Positions 27,335 through 35,917 of a stretch of 57,226 bases of DNA are shown here, one piece after another. Numbering within the stretch: the first letter of the stretch is position 1; the number at the start of each line of letters is the position of its first letter. The notes beneath the pieces were generated by a model. It was not told the DNA's origin, did not search any database, and saw only the letters and a program-made list of their open reading frames with translations. Both the position numbers and the translations under genes were made by a program. Source of the DNA: Sphingobium soli (GTDB lineage: Bacteria > Pseudomonadota > Alphaproteobacteria > Sphingomonadales > Sphingomonadaceae); assembly GCF_020782245.1 (NCBI RefSeq), contig NZ_JAJGNP010000020.1, positions 1 through 57,226 on the forward strand. The letters are read 5' to 3'.

Positions 27335-27901
27335 TCAGTTGCTGCGCTGCGGCACCGAGAAGGTGCCCGAGACCCGTCCGCTGGGGCTGGTAGAGGTGCC
27401 CGCGCCGCCGCCGCTGGAGCGCCCATCGACGGTCGATCGCCCGCTGTTCAAATCCATCACCAGCCGTCCTCCGGTGAGCCGATTCGCCCCCTGCGTCAGC
27501 GCAACATTGCCCAGCATCGTGATCAGCTTGGCATTGAGGTCGTAAATGGCGACATTGCCGCGCGCGGTCTGATCGCCCTTGGTCACGACGACATTGCCCG
27601 ATGCGTCGATACGGTCGATTTCGACGCCATTGGCGCCGCCGCCCGGCTGGTTGCGATAGGCGACGGTCATGCGCGCGGCGTTGAGCGTCATGCCCGCCTG
27701 CGTCACGACGACATTGCCCGACACGACGACGCGGTCGGCGCGGTCCTGCACCTCAATCCGGTCGGCGGTGAAATTGACCGGGGCGTTGCTGTCATGATTG
27801 CGGAGCGCCTGCGCGAACAGGGGGCCGCCAGAGCCGACGATCATCACGCCAGTGGTGGCCAGAAAGCCTGTCGAAAGCAGGATGAGGGTGCGTTTCATCA
27901 C
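27335..27901 (-). CDS. lptA: LPS-transport periplasmic protein LptA
   Basis: LptA forms the periplasmic bridge that carries lipopolysaccharide to the outer membrane. The 188-aa product has a signal peptide (ending LFAQA) and the OstA-like beta-jellyroll with repeated short strands: NFTADRIEVQDRADRVVVSGNV (in part), AGMTLNAARMTVAY, IDASGNVVVTKGDQTARGNVA. The C-terminal tail is Gly/Ser-rich and probably disordered. The ATG overlaps the lptC stop (ATGA, 27898-27901). Downstream, lptB is not found; instead the convergent DAHP synthase gene follows. Confidence 0.88.
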   Translation of the reverse strand: MMKRTLILLSTGFLATTGVMIVGSGGPLFAQALRNHDSNAPVNFTADRIEVQDRADRVVVSGNVVVTQAGMTLNAARMTVAYRNQPGGGANGVEIDRIDASGNVVVTKGDQTARGNVAIYDLNAKLITMLGNVALTQGANRLTGGRLVMDLNSGRSTVDGRSSGGGAGTSTSPSGRVSGTFSVPQRSN

Positions 27902-28545
27902 TTCTGCCCTTTGAGGCCATTTTGTTCGATACGCAAGCGGGCGCGGCCGTCCAATGTCACGGTGCGCGCGCCCATGTCGGCTTCGAGATGATCGGCGCTG
28001 AACGTGCCGATGGGAATGCGCCCGTCGACGCGGCCGGCGCTGCGCATTCGCCGCGTCGTGAGATCGACGCCGACGTCGCGGGTGGTGAGGCGATAGCCGC
28101 CCGCCGCCTGGAACTGCACCGGCCCCTCGATTGCGACGCGTTCGCTTTCCATGTCGTAGCGGCCCTTTTGCGCGGTCAGCACGGCGGGACCATCCGACAA
28201 CAGGATGCGCGCGGACATGTCGTTCAGGTCCACGATCGGTTCGCGTGAGCTTTTCTGCACCGCCGATCCGGCGCGCAGTGAAAAGGGCTGACCCTTGCTG
28301 TCTTCGCCGCGATAGAGCGCTTCGGTGACGCGCATGCGTTCCTTGGCCACTTCCACCTTGTTCTTGTCGAGCACGAAGCTGACCTTGTCGCCGCTGGTGA
28401 AAGGCGCGGTGGCGAGCAGCGCGGCGAGTATGCCGACCGACACGGGCAGCCAGTTTTTGAGCAGCTTGACCAGTCGGTCATGGCTGCCCCCCGGCCGCGC
28501 CCAGTGGCGGCGTACATTACGTTGCTGTTCGGCCTGAACGGACAT
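27898..28545 (-). CDS. lptC: LPS-transport inner-membrane protein LptC
   Basis: LptC is the single-span inner-membrane protein that links the LptBFG transporter to LptA. The 215-aa product has one membrane helix (about residues 32-49, WLPVSVGILAALLATAPF). A periplasmic jellyroll follows (KVSFVLDKNKVEVAKERMRV, PFSLRAGSAVQ, LTTRDVGVDLTTRRMRS). It lies between rnd (21 bp upstream) and lptA (4-bp overlap), the common sphingomonad/alphaproteobacterial order. Confidence 0.85.
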   Translation of the reverse strand: MSVQAEQQRNVRRHWARPGGSHDRLVKLLKNWLPVSVGILAALLATAPFTSGDKVSFVLDKNKVEVAKERMRVTEALYRGEDSKGQPFSLRAGSAVQKSSREPIVDLNDMSARILLSDGPAVLTAQKGRYDMESERVAIEGPVQFQAAGGYRLTTRDVGVDLTTRRMRSAGRVDGRIPIGTFSADHLEADMGARTVTLDGRARLRIEQNGLKGQK

Positions 28546-28566
28546 GGCGGTGCGTCCCCGTCCCCC

Positions 28567-29184
28567 TTACATATGCGCGAAAATGTCGGTTTCCGGCCAA
28601 CCCGCCAGGTCCAGTTCGGCCCGGTGCGGCAGGAAATCGAAACAGGCCTGGGCCAGTTCCATGCGCCCTTCCCGCTCCAGCCGCTTGTCCAGTTCGGCCT
28701 TGAGCTGGTGGAGGAACCGCACATCGGATGCGGCATAATCCTTTTGCGCGTCGGACAGGACCGGACCGCCCCAGTCGCTCGATTGCTGCTGCTTGCTGAT
28801 GTCCTGCCCCAGCAATTCGCGCACCAATTCCTTCAGGCCATGGCGGTCGGTATAGGTGCGCACCAGGCGTGAGGCGATCTTCGTGCAATAGACCGGCGCG
28901 GCGACGATGCCCAGATAATGGCGCAGCGCGGCAATATCGAAGCGGCCGAAATGATAGAGTTTGAGGCGCTCAGGATCAGCCAGCACGGCCTTCAGATTGG
29001 GCGCGGCATAATCGCTGCCGGGGTTGAAGCGGACCAGATGCTCGTCCCCTTTCCCATCGCTGATCTGGACCACGCACAGCCGGTCGCGCGGGGTGATGAG
29101 CCCCATGGTTTCGGTATCGACGGCGATCGGCCCGGGCGCGAGCACGCCGACGGGCAGATCTTCTTCATGGAAATGAACGGTCAT
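28567..29184 (-). CDS. Ribonuclease D-like 3'-5' exonuclease
   Basis: A 206-aa DEDDy exonuclease. Exo I is AVDTETMGL, Exo II is LYHFGRFDIAALR and Exo III is DYAASDVRFLHQL, giving the four acidic metal ligands and the Tyr. It has only the exonuclease domain; the C-terminal HRDC domains of E. coli RNase D are missing, as in many short alphaproteobacterial forms. The ATG at 29184 follows GAGGGGGTGGC. An upstream in-frame start at 29283 lacks such a site. It heads the rnd-lptC-lptA run. Confidence 0.88.
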   Translation of the reverse strand: MTVHFHEEDLPVGVLAPGPIAVDTETMGLITPRDRLCVVQISDGKGDEHLVRFNPGSDYAAPNLKAVLADPERLKLYHFGRFDIAALRHYLGIVAAPVYCTKIASRLVRTYTDRHGLKELVRELLGQDISKQQQSSDWGGPVLSDAQKDYAASDVRFLHQLKAELDKRLEREGRMELAQACFDFLPHRAELDLAGWPETDIFAHM

Positions 29185-29463
29185 GCCACCCCCTCTATGG
29201 CGAAACCGCTCGCACCGCAATCGACGCAATGCAGGACCCCCGTTGCGCGACGAGCGGACGCGCACATGCGGCAGGATGCTCATGATAGCGATAATATCGC
29301 GAAAAGGAACGGATCGGGTCCGAAGAGGTGAAAATCATTCGCATGGCCCTGAAAAGTTGATATAGTGATTCCCAAACCCGCCTTTGCGGTGGATTTTGCA
29401 TGTCATTCGCCCGACATGTTTGTCCGATTGGTCTTGGGGCGAAGCGAAAGTGACTAACAGGGC

Positions 29464-30303
29464 ATGAGTTTTGATAGAGGTCGCCGCGGCGGGCGCGGCA
29501 AGGACAAGCGCGACGGTTTCGGCGACGACAATTTCTACGATCAGGGCCGCGGCGGTTTTGGCGGCGGCGGTTTCGGCGGTGATCGCGGCGGCTTCGGCGG
29601 CGGCGGTGGCGGTTTCGGCGGCGATCGTGGCGGTTTTGGCGGCGGTGACCGCGGCGGCTTCGGCGGCGGCGGCGGTGGTGGTCGCGGCGGCTTTGGCGGT
29701 GGCGGCGGTTTCGGCGGCGGCGGCGGCGGCGGTGGTCGCGGCATGCCCGCGCAGGTCGTCGGCGAAGGCAAGGGCGTCGTTAAATTCTTCAACGGACAGA
29801 AGGGCTTTGGCTTCATCGTTCGTGACGATGGCGGCGAAGACGTGTTCGTTCATATCAGCGCGGTGGAACAGGCCGGCCTCACGGGCCTCGCCGAAGGCCA
29901 GCCGCTTGGCTTCACGCTGGTCGATCGCGGCGGCAAAGTGTCCGCCACCGACCTGGTGATCGACGGCGAACCGATGCCGGTGACCGATCGCGCGCCTCCG
30001 CGCGAACCGCGCGCCGGTGGTTTCGGCAACGATCGCGGCGGCTTTGGCGGCGGCGACCGTGGCGGCCCGCAGCGTCAGCTGACCGGTGAGCGCGCGAGTG
30101 GCACGGTGAAATTCTTCAACGCGATGAAGGGCTTTGGCTTCATTCAGCGTGATGACGGCCAGCCCGACGCCTTCGTCCACATCAGCGCCGTCGAACGCGC
30201 CGGCATGGCCGCCCTCAACGAAGGCGACCGTCTCGACTTCGAACTGGAAGTCGACCGTCGCGGCAAATATGCCGCGGTGAACCTCCAGTCGAAGGCCGAC
30301 TGA
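29464..30303 (+). CDS. Double cold-shock-domain protein with RGG/Gly-rich N-terminus
   Basis: The 279-aa product has two cold-shock (OB-fold) domains, about residues 97-165 and 208-277. Each carries RNP-1-like KGFGFI and RNP-2-like VFVHISA/AFVHISA motifs for single-stranded nucleic acid binding. The unusual part is the front: residues 1-95 are nearly all Gly with Arg, Phe and Asp (repeats of RGGFGGGG and GGFGGDRG), an RGG/low-complexity tract like those that drive RNA binding and condensate formation. A shorter RGGFGGGDRGG lies between the domains. The sphingomonad double-CSD protein is known; the long Gly-rich head is rarer. CAGGGC precedes the ATG, and a strong terminator follows. Confidence 0.9.
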   Translation: MSFDRGRRGGRGKDKRDGFGDDNFYDQGRGGFGGGGFGGDRGGFGGGGGGFGGDRGGFGGGDRGGFGGGGGGGRGGFGGGGGFGGGGGGGGRGMPAQVVGEGKGVVKFFNGQKGFGFIVRDDGGEDVFVHISAVEQAGLTGLAEGQPLGFTLVDRGGKVSATDLVIDGEPMPVTDRAPPREPRAGGFGNDRGGFGGGDRGGPQRQLTGERASGTVKFFNAMKGFGFIQRDDGQPDAFVHISAVERAGMAALNEGDRLDFELEVDRRGKYAAVNLQSKAD

Positions 30304-30346
30304 GCCAACGCAAAAGACACATCCCTGTCACTAGGGAGAGGATGCG

Positions 30347-30378
30347 AAAGGGGCCGCTTGGAAAAGCGGCCCCTTTTT
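30347..30378 (+). terminator. Intrinsic terminator after the cold-shock gene
   Basis: AAAGGGGCCGCTT (30347-30359) and AAGCGGCCCCTTT (30364-30376) form a perfect 13-bp stem with a GGAA loop, followed by TTATTT. It may also act on the convergent glycosidase transcript, because the stem is symmetrical and A-rich on its left. Confidence 0.92.
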
Positions 30379-30465
30379 ATTTGGTAGATCGAAAGACCGA
30401 CCGATGCAGCAGCCCTATGCCCCCGTCGCCAAGGGCAGGGATCGCTTGCCAATGATCATAAGCCG

Positions 30466-32151
30466 TCAGCGATACCGATAGAGGCGGACGCGATAGACCT
30501 TGTTTTCGGCAGCGTCCGATGAGGAGAGCCGCAGGGATTGACCCTGGCCATTTTCGTCGCCGTTCAGTCTTCTCCCGGCGGACATCGTCCCGTCCTTCAA
30601 GATTTGTTCGTCGATACTCTCAATACCGACAATCGGCGGTCCGGGACGGTCCGTGGTAAAGCTGACCTGCATATCGCCAGCCCCCAAGACGATGAAATCG
30701 TCCGGTCCGGTTTGGAGGAACATCGCCGCGACGCGGCTGTCAGGATCGACATTACCATCGGGTCCGTTTGCGCGGGCCATGTTGACCATATAATCGCCGA
30801 TCCGCCCCCGGCCCGATCGTTGCGCCGAGCCCTCCATGATAACAGTCGAGATCTTTCCTTCTGCCTGCTTCTCAAGCACCAACGGCGCGAGTTGTTCGAG
30901 CTGGCCATAGAGCGCGCCGATCACAGGGTCGCCATCCCCGCCAGTGCCAAGCCCGACGCTCGGATCTCCAGCCAGTTGCACGCCGCGCTCGTCAATGCCG
31001 AAGGGCGAGAAGCCGAAACCCTTGAGCGCGCCGAACGTGTAAAGAGCATTGGCCGCACCGATCGCCCCGCCCCGCGCTTCGGGCACGAACAGCACATTAT
31101 CGGGGCGTCGATATTGAGACGCCCAATAGGCATAATTGTCGAAATAAATGTCGGGAGCGAGGAAATCGAGGGCCGGCGCACCCGCCTTCCAAAGATCCAT
31201 GGCAAAAGGCAGCGGGCCACCCGAATTATACTGGCCCGGCTCGTAATTGGGCCGGATCAGCGCCGCATTGGTGAACATGGGCAGCGCATATTCCGCTTTG
31301 CCAGCCGCAGCGACATGATCAATATAGCGCGCATAGGACCAGGACATGAACAGAGAATCCGTCATGCCTTCGTCCCCGAAGACCTCGGTCCAACTTCCGC
31401 TGGCCCGCCCTCCATTGGCTTCCCACGCGGCGCGCAATTCCGGGTTAAGTGTCGCGCGATGCGCGGTCAGATAGGTCATCAACTCCACAGGGACCGGCCC
31501 GGCAAAAGCGGCTTCGGCGTCGGGCGCGTGGTCGCGCGATTCAGGAATGACGCCGACCTCATTTTCCACCTGCACCATCAGCACCGTCTGGCGCGCGCCA
31601 TCCACGGCCTTCAAATGCCGCATCAGTTGCGCAAAGGCACGCGCGTCGGCATCGCGAGCTGTGGTGGACAGAGCGGAAATGCGTTCCGTCCCGCGTCCAT
31701 CGGCAGTCTGCATGCGCGGAAACCGCTTCGTGTCGCGCTTCACCCATGATGGGACATAGCTGGAGAACGTGTTCTTCCAAGTACCGAACCAGAGAAATAC
31801 CAGCCGCAGATCATGATCGCGCGCGCCCTTTATCAGGCCATCGACATTGCTAAAGTCAAACTGGCCCTCGACCGGCTCGATGGTCTCCCATGCGACGGGC
31901 ACCAAGATCGTGTTAAGATTGTCGCGGACCAGCAATGGCCATTTCCGACTGAAATGGACAAGGTTGCTGGTGCTGCTGTTCTTGACCTCGCCGCCCAGCA
32001 CCAGAAAGGGTTTGCCATCCACGATTAGCTGCGTTGCGGCGCCGCGTTGTTCAAAATGCGGCAGATCGGTGCGCGGGGCGGTAGCGGCGATGCCAACCTG
32101 AGGCAGGCCGCATAGGCTGGCCAGCAATAACAGCGCGCATATATGTCGCAT
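30466..32151 (-). CDS. Secreted GH35-like (beta-galactosidase-type, DUF5597) glycosidase
   Basis: A 561-aa clan GH-A glycosidase with a signal peptide (MRHICALLLLASLCGLPQVG). LIVDGKPFLVLGGEVKNSS and LNTILVPVAWETIEPVEGQFDF are typical opening strands of GH35/GH42-like enzymes. MVQVENEVGV offers the acid/base Glu and NVLFVPEARGG the nucleophile Glu. The C-terminal 110 residues form a separate beta-rich domain as in DUF5597 proteins. GGAGAGGG supports the ATG at 32151. A palindromic site lies 19-36 bp upstream, so control by a LacI-type regulator is plausible. It probably trims galactosides or related plant glycans in the periplasm; the exact bond is unknown. Single gene. Confidence 0.82.
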   Translation of the reverse strand: MRHICALLLLASLCGLPQVGIAATAPRTDLPHFEQRGAATQLIVDGKPFLVLGGEVKNSSTSNLVHFSRKWPLLVRDNLNTILVPVAWETIEPVEGQFDFSNVDGLIKGARDHDLRLVFLWFGTWKNTFSSYVPSWVKRDTKRFPRMQTADGRGTERISALSTTARDADARAFAQLMRHLKAVDGARQTVLMVQVENEVGVIPESRDHAPDAEAAFAGPVPVELMTYLTAHRATLNPELRAAWEANGGRASGSWTEVFGDEGMTDSLFMSWSYARYIDHVAAAGKAEYALPMFTNAALIRPNYEPGQYNSGGPLPFAMDLWKAGAPALDFLAPDIYFDNYAYWASQYRRPDNVLFVPEARGGAIGAANALYTFGALKGFGFSPFGIDERGVQLAGDPSVGLGTGGDGDPVIGALYGQLEQLAPLVLEKQAEGKISTVIMEGSAQRSGRGRIGDYMVNMARANGPDGNVDPDSRVAAMFLQTGPDDFIVLGAGDMQVSFTTDRPGPPIVGIESIDEQILKDGTMSAGRRLNGDENGQGQSLRLSSSDAAENKVYRVRLYRYR

Positions 32152-32169
32152 GGAAACCCTCTCCGCATC

Positions 32170-32187
32170 GTATTGTGTTAACGATAC
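32170..32187. promoter_or_regulatory. Candidate operator upstream of the glycosidase
   Basis: GTAT (32170-32173) and ATAC (32184-32187) flank TGTGTTAACG, which contains the palindrome GTTAAC. Sites with a GTTAAC core are common for LacI/GalR-type sugar repressors. The distance from the start codon (19 bp) fits repression. By eye only. Confidence 0.35.
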
Positions 32188-32298
32188 CATTACGCGGAGT
32201 TACTTTGGATGCCAAGACGCAATTGGGTAAATGCCGGCCCTATCAGGATCGTCTGGAATGCCAGCCGAAAGCTGGTGCGCCCATGACAGCCCTTACCG

Positions 32299-32469
32299 CT
32301 ACCCCGCGTCGCGGGGGCGGCGGGCTTGGGCTTCGCGTTGGGTGACGGCGAGGATTTTGGCGTGGGCGCGGATGAGGTCGCTGTCGCGATTGCGGCGCGT
32401 CTGGGCGGGCGGGCTTGCCGCCTGCGCCGCGCTGGGGGTGCGGAGGGCCGCTTGCTGGCGTTCGGTCAT
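32299..32469 (-). CDS. Tiny hypothetical protein (56 aa), third gene of a three-gene set
   Basis: This short basic frame (starts MTERQQAALRTPSAAQ, ends ARRPRDAG) begins at an ATG that overlaps the stop of the preceding 80-aa gene as ATGA (32466-32469). It is Ala/Arg/Gln-rich with a helix-forming second half (SDLIRAHAKILAVTQREAQ). I recognise no family. The coupling to the previous gene is the main support for it. Confidence 0.5.
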   Translation of the reverse strand: MTERQQAALRTPSAAQAASPPAQTRRNRDSDLIRAHAKILAVTQREAQARRPRDAG

Positions 32470-32708
32470 CGGCGAGAGGTCGCGGCCGGCAGTTGACGCG
32501 CGACATGCGAGGCGGAGCGCACCACTTCACCCTGGATCAGCTTGCCCTTCATCAGTCCGCGCAGCGTGTCGGCCTCGCGCGGGTCCAGCATCACGACGCG
32601 CACGCCGCCCGATTGCAGCGGTTCGATCACCGAAATGCGCAGCGCATGGCTGGCGCACAGGGCCGTGACCGCTTCGGGCGTGCCCTTGACGTTGATCGCG
32701 CGGCTCAT
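32466..32708 (-). CDS. Hypothetical protein (80 aa), second gene of a three-gene set
   Basis: An 80-aa soluble protein with a likely alpha/beta fold (AINVKGTPEAVTALCASHAL, ISVIEPLQSGGVRVVMLD). It ends in a helix and a basic tail. Both ends overlap neighbours as ATGA: the start with the 69-aa gene (32705-32708) and the stop with the 56-aa gene. The family is unknown to me. Such runs of small overlapping genes are common in phage or mobile DNA, yet no other phage gene lies near here. Confidence 0.6.
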   Translation of the reverse strand: MSRAINVKGTPEAVTALCASHALRISVIEPLQSGGVRVVMLDPREADTLRGLMKGKLIQGEVVRSASHVARQLPAATSRR

Positions 32709-32914
32709 GCCCGCACCTCCACATGCGCGGAAAGGGTGAAGCTCGCCGAGCCATCGGCGCGTTCCGACCGATAGGGATGAGGATGCTGGCGAATACGTCG
32801 ATTATAATCGGCCGCCGATCGACGATGGGCGGAAGATATTTCAGGCGTATGCGCGCTATGATAGCGGATCAGTTCTTCCTGCTCCCGCATCAACAGATAA
32901 TTGAGATCGTCCAA
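32705..32914 (-). CDS. Hypothetical protein (69 aa), first gene of a three-gene set
   Basis: The start is a TTG at 32914, seven bases after AGGGAG. The N-terminus is an acidic amphipathic helix (DDLNYLLMREQEELIRYHSA), followed by a basic middle (RRSAADYNRRIRQHPHPYRS). The stop overlaps the start of the 80-aa gene. No family is recognised. Confidence 0.6.
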   Translation of the reverse strand: MDDLNYLLMREQEELIRYHSAHTPEISSAHRRSAADYNRRIRQHPHPYRSERADGSASFTLSAHVEVRA

Positions 32915-33047
32915 TATTTGGCTCCCTGGCTGGCAAGCGGGAGCACAATGGTCTCTCTGTCACGGCGAATGCTTGCGGCATGGGTCGCGCGATGGCCATG
33001 ATGTAGCATAATATTCAGGATATGTCGCCCTTTTAAATCTGGTGACG

Positions 33048-34412
33048 TCATGCAGGCAGCACCAGGCTGGCCTCCAGCCCCCCTTCCGGGCGGTTGGCGA
33101 GGAGGAGTTCGCCATGATGTTCGATCATGATCGCGCGGACAAGCGCAAGGCCCAGGCCCGCGCCGCCGGTTTCGCGGTTGCGCGAGCCTTCCAGGCGGGT
33201 GAAGGGTTCGAGCATTTCAGCCATGCGGTCCTGCGCGATGCCAGGGCCTTCATCAGCGACGGTGATACGCACCTGGCCGGGTAAGTGGGAAACGCTGACA
33301 TGGGCGCGATCGCCATAGACGATGGCGTTTTCAATGAGGTTGCGCAGCGCGCGGCGGATTTGCTGCGGGCGGACCAGAGCGACCGCGCGGGCGCTGTCGG
33401 CCAGGGTGACGGGCGATCCCAACTCGACGAAATCCTCCACAACCGCGTCCGCCAGCGCCGAAAGGTCGACCTTTTGCGGGCTTTCGGCGCTGCGGCCGGC
33501 GCGGGCGAGCGAGAGAATATCCTCCAGCATCCGGTTCATTTCGTCGATCGTGTCGGACATGCGCGCACGCTCGGCGTCATCCTCCACCGATTCGGTGCGC
33601 ACGCGCAGCGAGGCAAGCGGGGTGCGCAGGTCATGGCCGATCGCGCCCAGCATCCGGTCCTTTTCATCCAGCATGGCGATGATGCGCGCACGCATGGCGT
33701 TGAAGGCCATGGTGAGATCGCGCACATCGCCCGGCCCGCGTTCGTCCACTGGATCGGCCGCGCCCGTGCGCGCGAATTGCTGGGCCGAGGCGGTCAGCTG
33801 GCGCAGCGGGCGCGCAAGGCGGCGGCCGATCCACAGCAGCGGCGCGAGCACGATGATGTAGAGGATGAGCGTCTGCCCCGCCAGCCAGCCGCCAAAGCGC
33901 GGCGGGCGATTACCGATGCGCCCTTCTACCAGCAGCCACTGGCCCGCATCATATTCGACGGCCAGTTGCAGCCGGCCGACGCGGCGATCATCGGGCGCCT
34001 CCCCCTGGCGCAGGCGGAGCCTTTCCCAGCGGCGGAGTGGCATGACGCGGCTGTCCTCCGCCGCGATCACCTGGCGGACCGTTAGGCCCATATCCTCCAG
34101 CATATCGCGCGCGCGATTTGCGACATCGGGCCGGGGCTTGCCGCCGAGCGCGGGCTGCGCGGCAAGAAAGCGGATATTGCGGGCCTGCCGCCGGTCGGGC
34201 CGGCCGTCTCGCGCGGCGGCGCGGTCGGGGCGTTGATCGAGCGCGGTCAAGACGCGATAGGCGAGCGGCGCGGTCTGGCCCGTTAGCGTCAGCCGGTTGC
34301 GTTCGCGCAGCAGCAGGCCGAAATTGATCGCCTGCGCCACGAACAGCGCCAGCGCGACCAGCAGGATCACCTGCCCGACCAGGCTTTGCGGCCAGAGGCG
34401 GCGTATCGTCAT
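33048..34412 (-). CDS. Sensor histidine kinase (EnvZ-like)
   Basis: The 454-aa kinase has a first membrane helix at about residues 11-31 and an Arg-rich periplasmic domain of about 140 residues. A second helix (LILYIIVLAPLLWIG) and a HAMP domain come next. The H-box GHDLRTPLASLR holds the phospho-accepting His, followed by the N-box LRNLIENAIVYG, the G1 box DEGPGI and the G2 box GGAGLGLALV. It phosphorylates the response regulator encoded 10 bp upstream. The EF-hand gene ahead of both may encode a target or a ligand reporter. The signal is unknown. Confidence 0.9.
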   Translation of the reverse strand: MTIRRLWPQSLVGQVILLVALALFVAQAINFGLLLRERNRLTLTGQTAPLAYRVLTALDQRPDRAAARDGRPDRRQARNIRFLAAQPALGGKPRPDVANRARDMLEDMGLTVRQVIAAEDSRVMPLRRWERLRLRQGEAPDDRRVGRLQLAVEYDAGQWLLVEGRIGNRPPRFGGWLAGQTLILYIIVLAPLLWIGRRLARPLRQLTASAQQFARTGAADPVDERGPGDVRDLTMAFNAMRARIIAMLDEKDRMLGAIGHDLRTPLASLRVRTESVEDDAERARMSDTIDEMNRMLEDILSLARAGRSAESPQKVDLSALADAVVEDFVELGSPVTLADSARAVALVRPQQIRRALRNLIENAIVYGDRAHVSVSHLPGQVRITVADEGPGIAQDRMAEMLEPFTRLEGSRNRETGGAGLGLALVRAIMIEHHGELLLANRPEGGLEASLVLPA

Positions 34413-34422
34413 GCCCAGCGCG

Positions 34423-35145
34423 TCACAATTTGCGCACTTCGGCCGACAGCGTGTAGCCGCCGCCCCAGACGGTCTTGATGAGCGTCGGGTTCTTGGGGTC
34501 AGGTTCGATCTTCTTGCGCAGGCGGCTGATCTGATTGTCGATCGCGCGGTCGAAGGCGTTGGCCTCCCGCCCCTGGGTGATGTCGAGCAGCTGGTCGCGG
34601 CTCAGCACCTGATTGGGGCGCGTGGCAAAGGCCAACATCAGATTATATTCGGCGGTGGACAGCGGCAGCGACACGCCTTCGCTGTCGACCAGCGTGCGTT
34701 CCTGCGATTTGAGCAGCCAGCCGGCAAAGGCATAGGTCGCGCCATCGGGTGCGGTGACGCGCTGGCCGCCGCTGGCGACACGGCGAAAGATCACCTTGAT
34801 GCGGGCGACCAGTTCGCGCGGCGAAAAGGGTTTGAGCACATAATCGTCCGCGCCCATTTCCAGGCCGACGATGCGATCCGTCTCCTCCGATTTCGCGGTG
34901 AGCAGGATGACCGGGATCTCGCTCGTCTCGCGGATATGGCGGCAGAGCGACAGGCCGTCCTCGCCCGGCATCATGATGTCGAGGATCACGAGGTCGATGG
35001 CGTTGGCGTTGAGCCGCACCCGCGCCTCCGCGGCGCTGTCGACGGCGGTCACGCGAAAGCCGTTTCGGGACAGATATTGCGCCAGCGGTTCGCGGATCGA
35101 ACGCTCGTCATCGACGAGCAGGAGGTGGGGACGGTCGCTCATCAT
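34423..35145 (-). CDS. OmpR/PhoB-family response regulator
   Basis: The 240-aa product has a receiver domain (LLLVDDERSIREPL; phospho-Asp in VILDIMMPGEDG; Thr/Lys switch in ILLTAKS and VLKPFSPREL). A winged-helix DNA-binding domain follows (VSLPLSTAEYNLML... AIDNQISRLRKKIEPDP... VWGGGYTL). It lies between the EF-hand gene and its kinase on one strand. Start ATG at 35145; a second ATG directly follows and could be used instead. Confidence 0.92.
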   Translation of the reverse strand: MMSDRPHLLLVDDERSIREPLAQYLSRNGFRVTAVDSAAEARVRLNANAIDLVILDIMMPGEDGLSLCRHIRETSEIPVILLTAKSEETDRIVGLEMGADDYVLKPFSPRELVARIKVIFRRVASGGQRVTAPDGATYAFAGWLLKSQERTLVDSEGVSLPLSTAEYNLMLAFATRPNQVLSRDQLLDITQGREANAFDRAIDNQISRLRKKIEPDPKNPTLIKTVWGGGYTLSAEVRKL

Positions 35146-35281
35146 GCCTGTCTGTCATGGGTTGTTCATGGTTGGAAGGGCGAAGGCCAGGCCCCCGCCC
35201 TTCCGATGAAGGCCGGACGGTCGGTGCGCGGGGCCGAGGGAGAGGAAACCCCGTGCGTCGTGCCGCCGTCAGTCACGCGGC

Positions 35282-35917
35282 TCAGTTCTGAGCGGACGCC
35301 TTGCGGTCCTTCCACGCAGCGCGCATCGCCTGACGGCCGGCCTTCATTTCGTCGGCGGTGACATAGCCATCCTTGTTGCTGTCAGCCCGATCGAACATGG
35401 CCATCGCGCCAGCGGTAAATTCGGCCTTGGTGATCGTGCCGTCCTTATTCGCGTCGGCAAAGCCGCCGCGCGCGCCGTGCATCATGCCCTTGCCGGGGCC
35501 GCGATGATGGCGCTTGCCCATGTGACGGCCGCCTTCGCCCTTGCCCATTTCAGCACGCTTGTCGGCGCGGGCCTGCTGACCGGCGGCGAGTTCGGCTTTG
35601 CTGAGCTGGCCATTCTTGTCGGTGTCGAGCCGGGCGAAGCGTTCGTCCATGCGCTGCTGGCGCTTTAGGTCACGATCCTTGGACGTCAGCTGGCCGTCCT
35701 TGTCGACGTCCATCCTGGCAAAGCGCGCGTCGAGCGCGGCCGTGAGTTCCGCCTTGCTGATCTTGCCATCCTTGTTCGCGTCGGCCTGCATCATCATGCC
35801 GCCGCGCGGGCCACGGGGGCCGTCTGCGCCGGGTTGGGCGAAAGCGACATGGGTGGCGGCAAGGCCCCCGACGAACAGGGATCCAACCGCGACGGTGGTG
35901 AAAAATTGGCGAAGCAT
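35282..35917 (-). CDS. Exported protein with five EF-hand motifs
   Basis: The 211-aa precursor has a signal peptide (ending THVAFAQ) and five EF-hand-like calcium loops: DANKDGKISKAE, DVDKDGQLTSKD, DTDKNGQLSKAE, DANKDGTITKAE and DSNKDGYVTADE. A Met/His/Gly-rich stretch (GGRHMGKRHHRGPGKGMMHG) between the third and fourth might bind transition metals. AAGGAAA supports the ATG at 35917. It is followed after 136 bp by the two-component pair on the same strand. A role in calcium or metal sensing or buffering in the periplasm is likely but not shown. Confidence 0.85.
   Translation of the reverse strand: MLRQFFTTVAVGSLFVGGLAATHVAFAQPGADGPRGPRGGMMMQADANKDGKISKAELTAALDARFARMDVDKDGQLTSKDRDLKRQQRMDERFARLDTDKNGQLSKAELAAGQQARADKRAEMGKGEGGRHMGKRHHRGPGKGMMHGARGGFADANKDGTITKAEFTAGAMAMFDRADSNKDGYVTADEMKAGRQAMRAAWKDRKASAQN

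Noticed and set aside
29545..29745. Short-period repeats that resemble a repeat array or CRISPR at first sight
   Set aside because: They are Gly codon repeats within the cold-shock protein frame; there are no unique spacers or palindromic repeats.
32243..32530. A 95-codon Pro/Arg-rich minus-strand frame
   Set aside because: It overlaps the 56-aa and 80-aa frames, which are coupled by an ATGA overlap; its composition is typical of a wrong frame.
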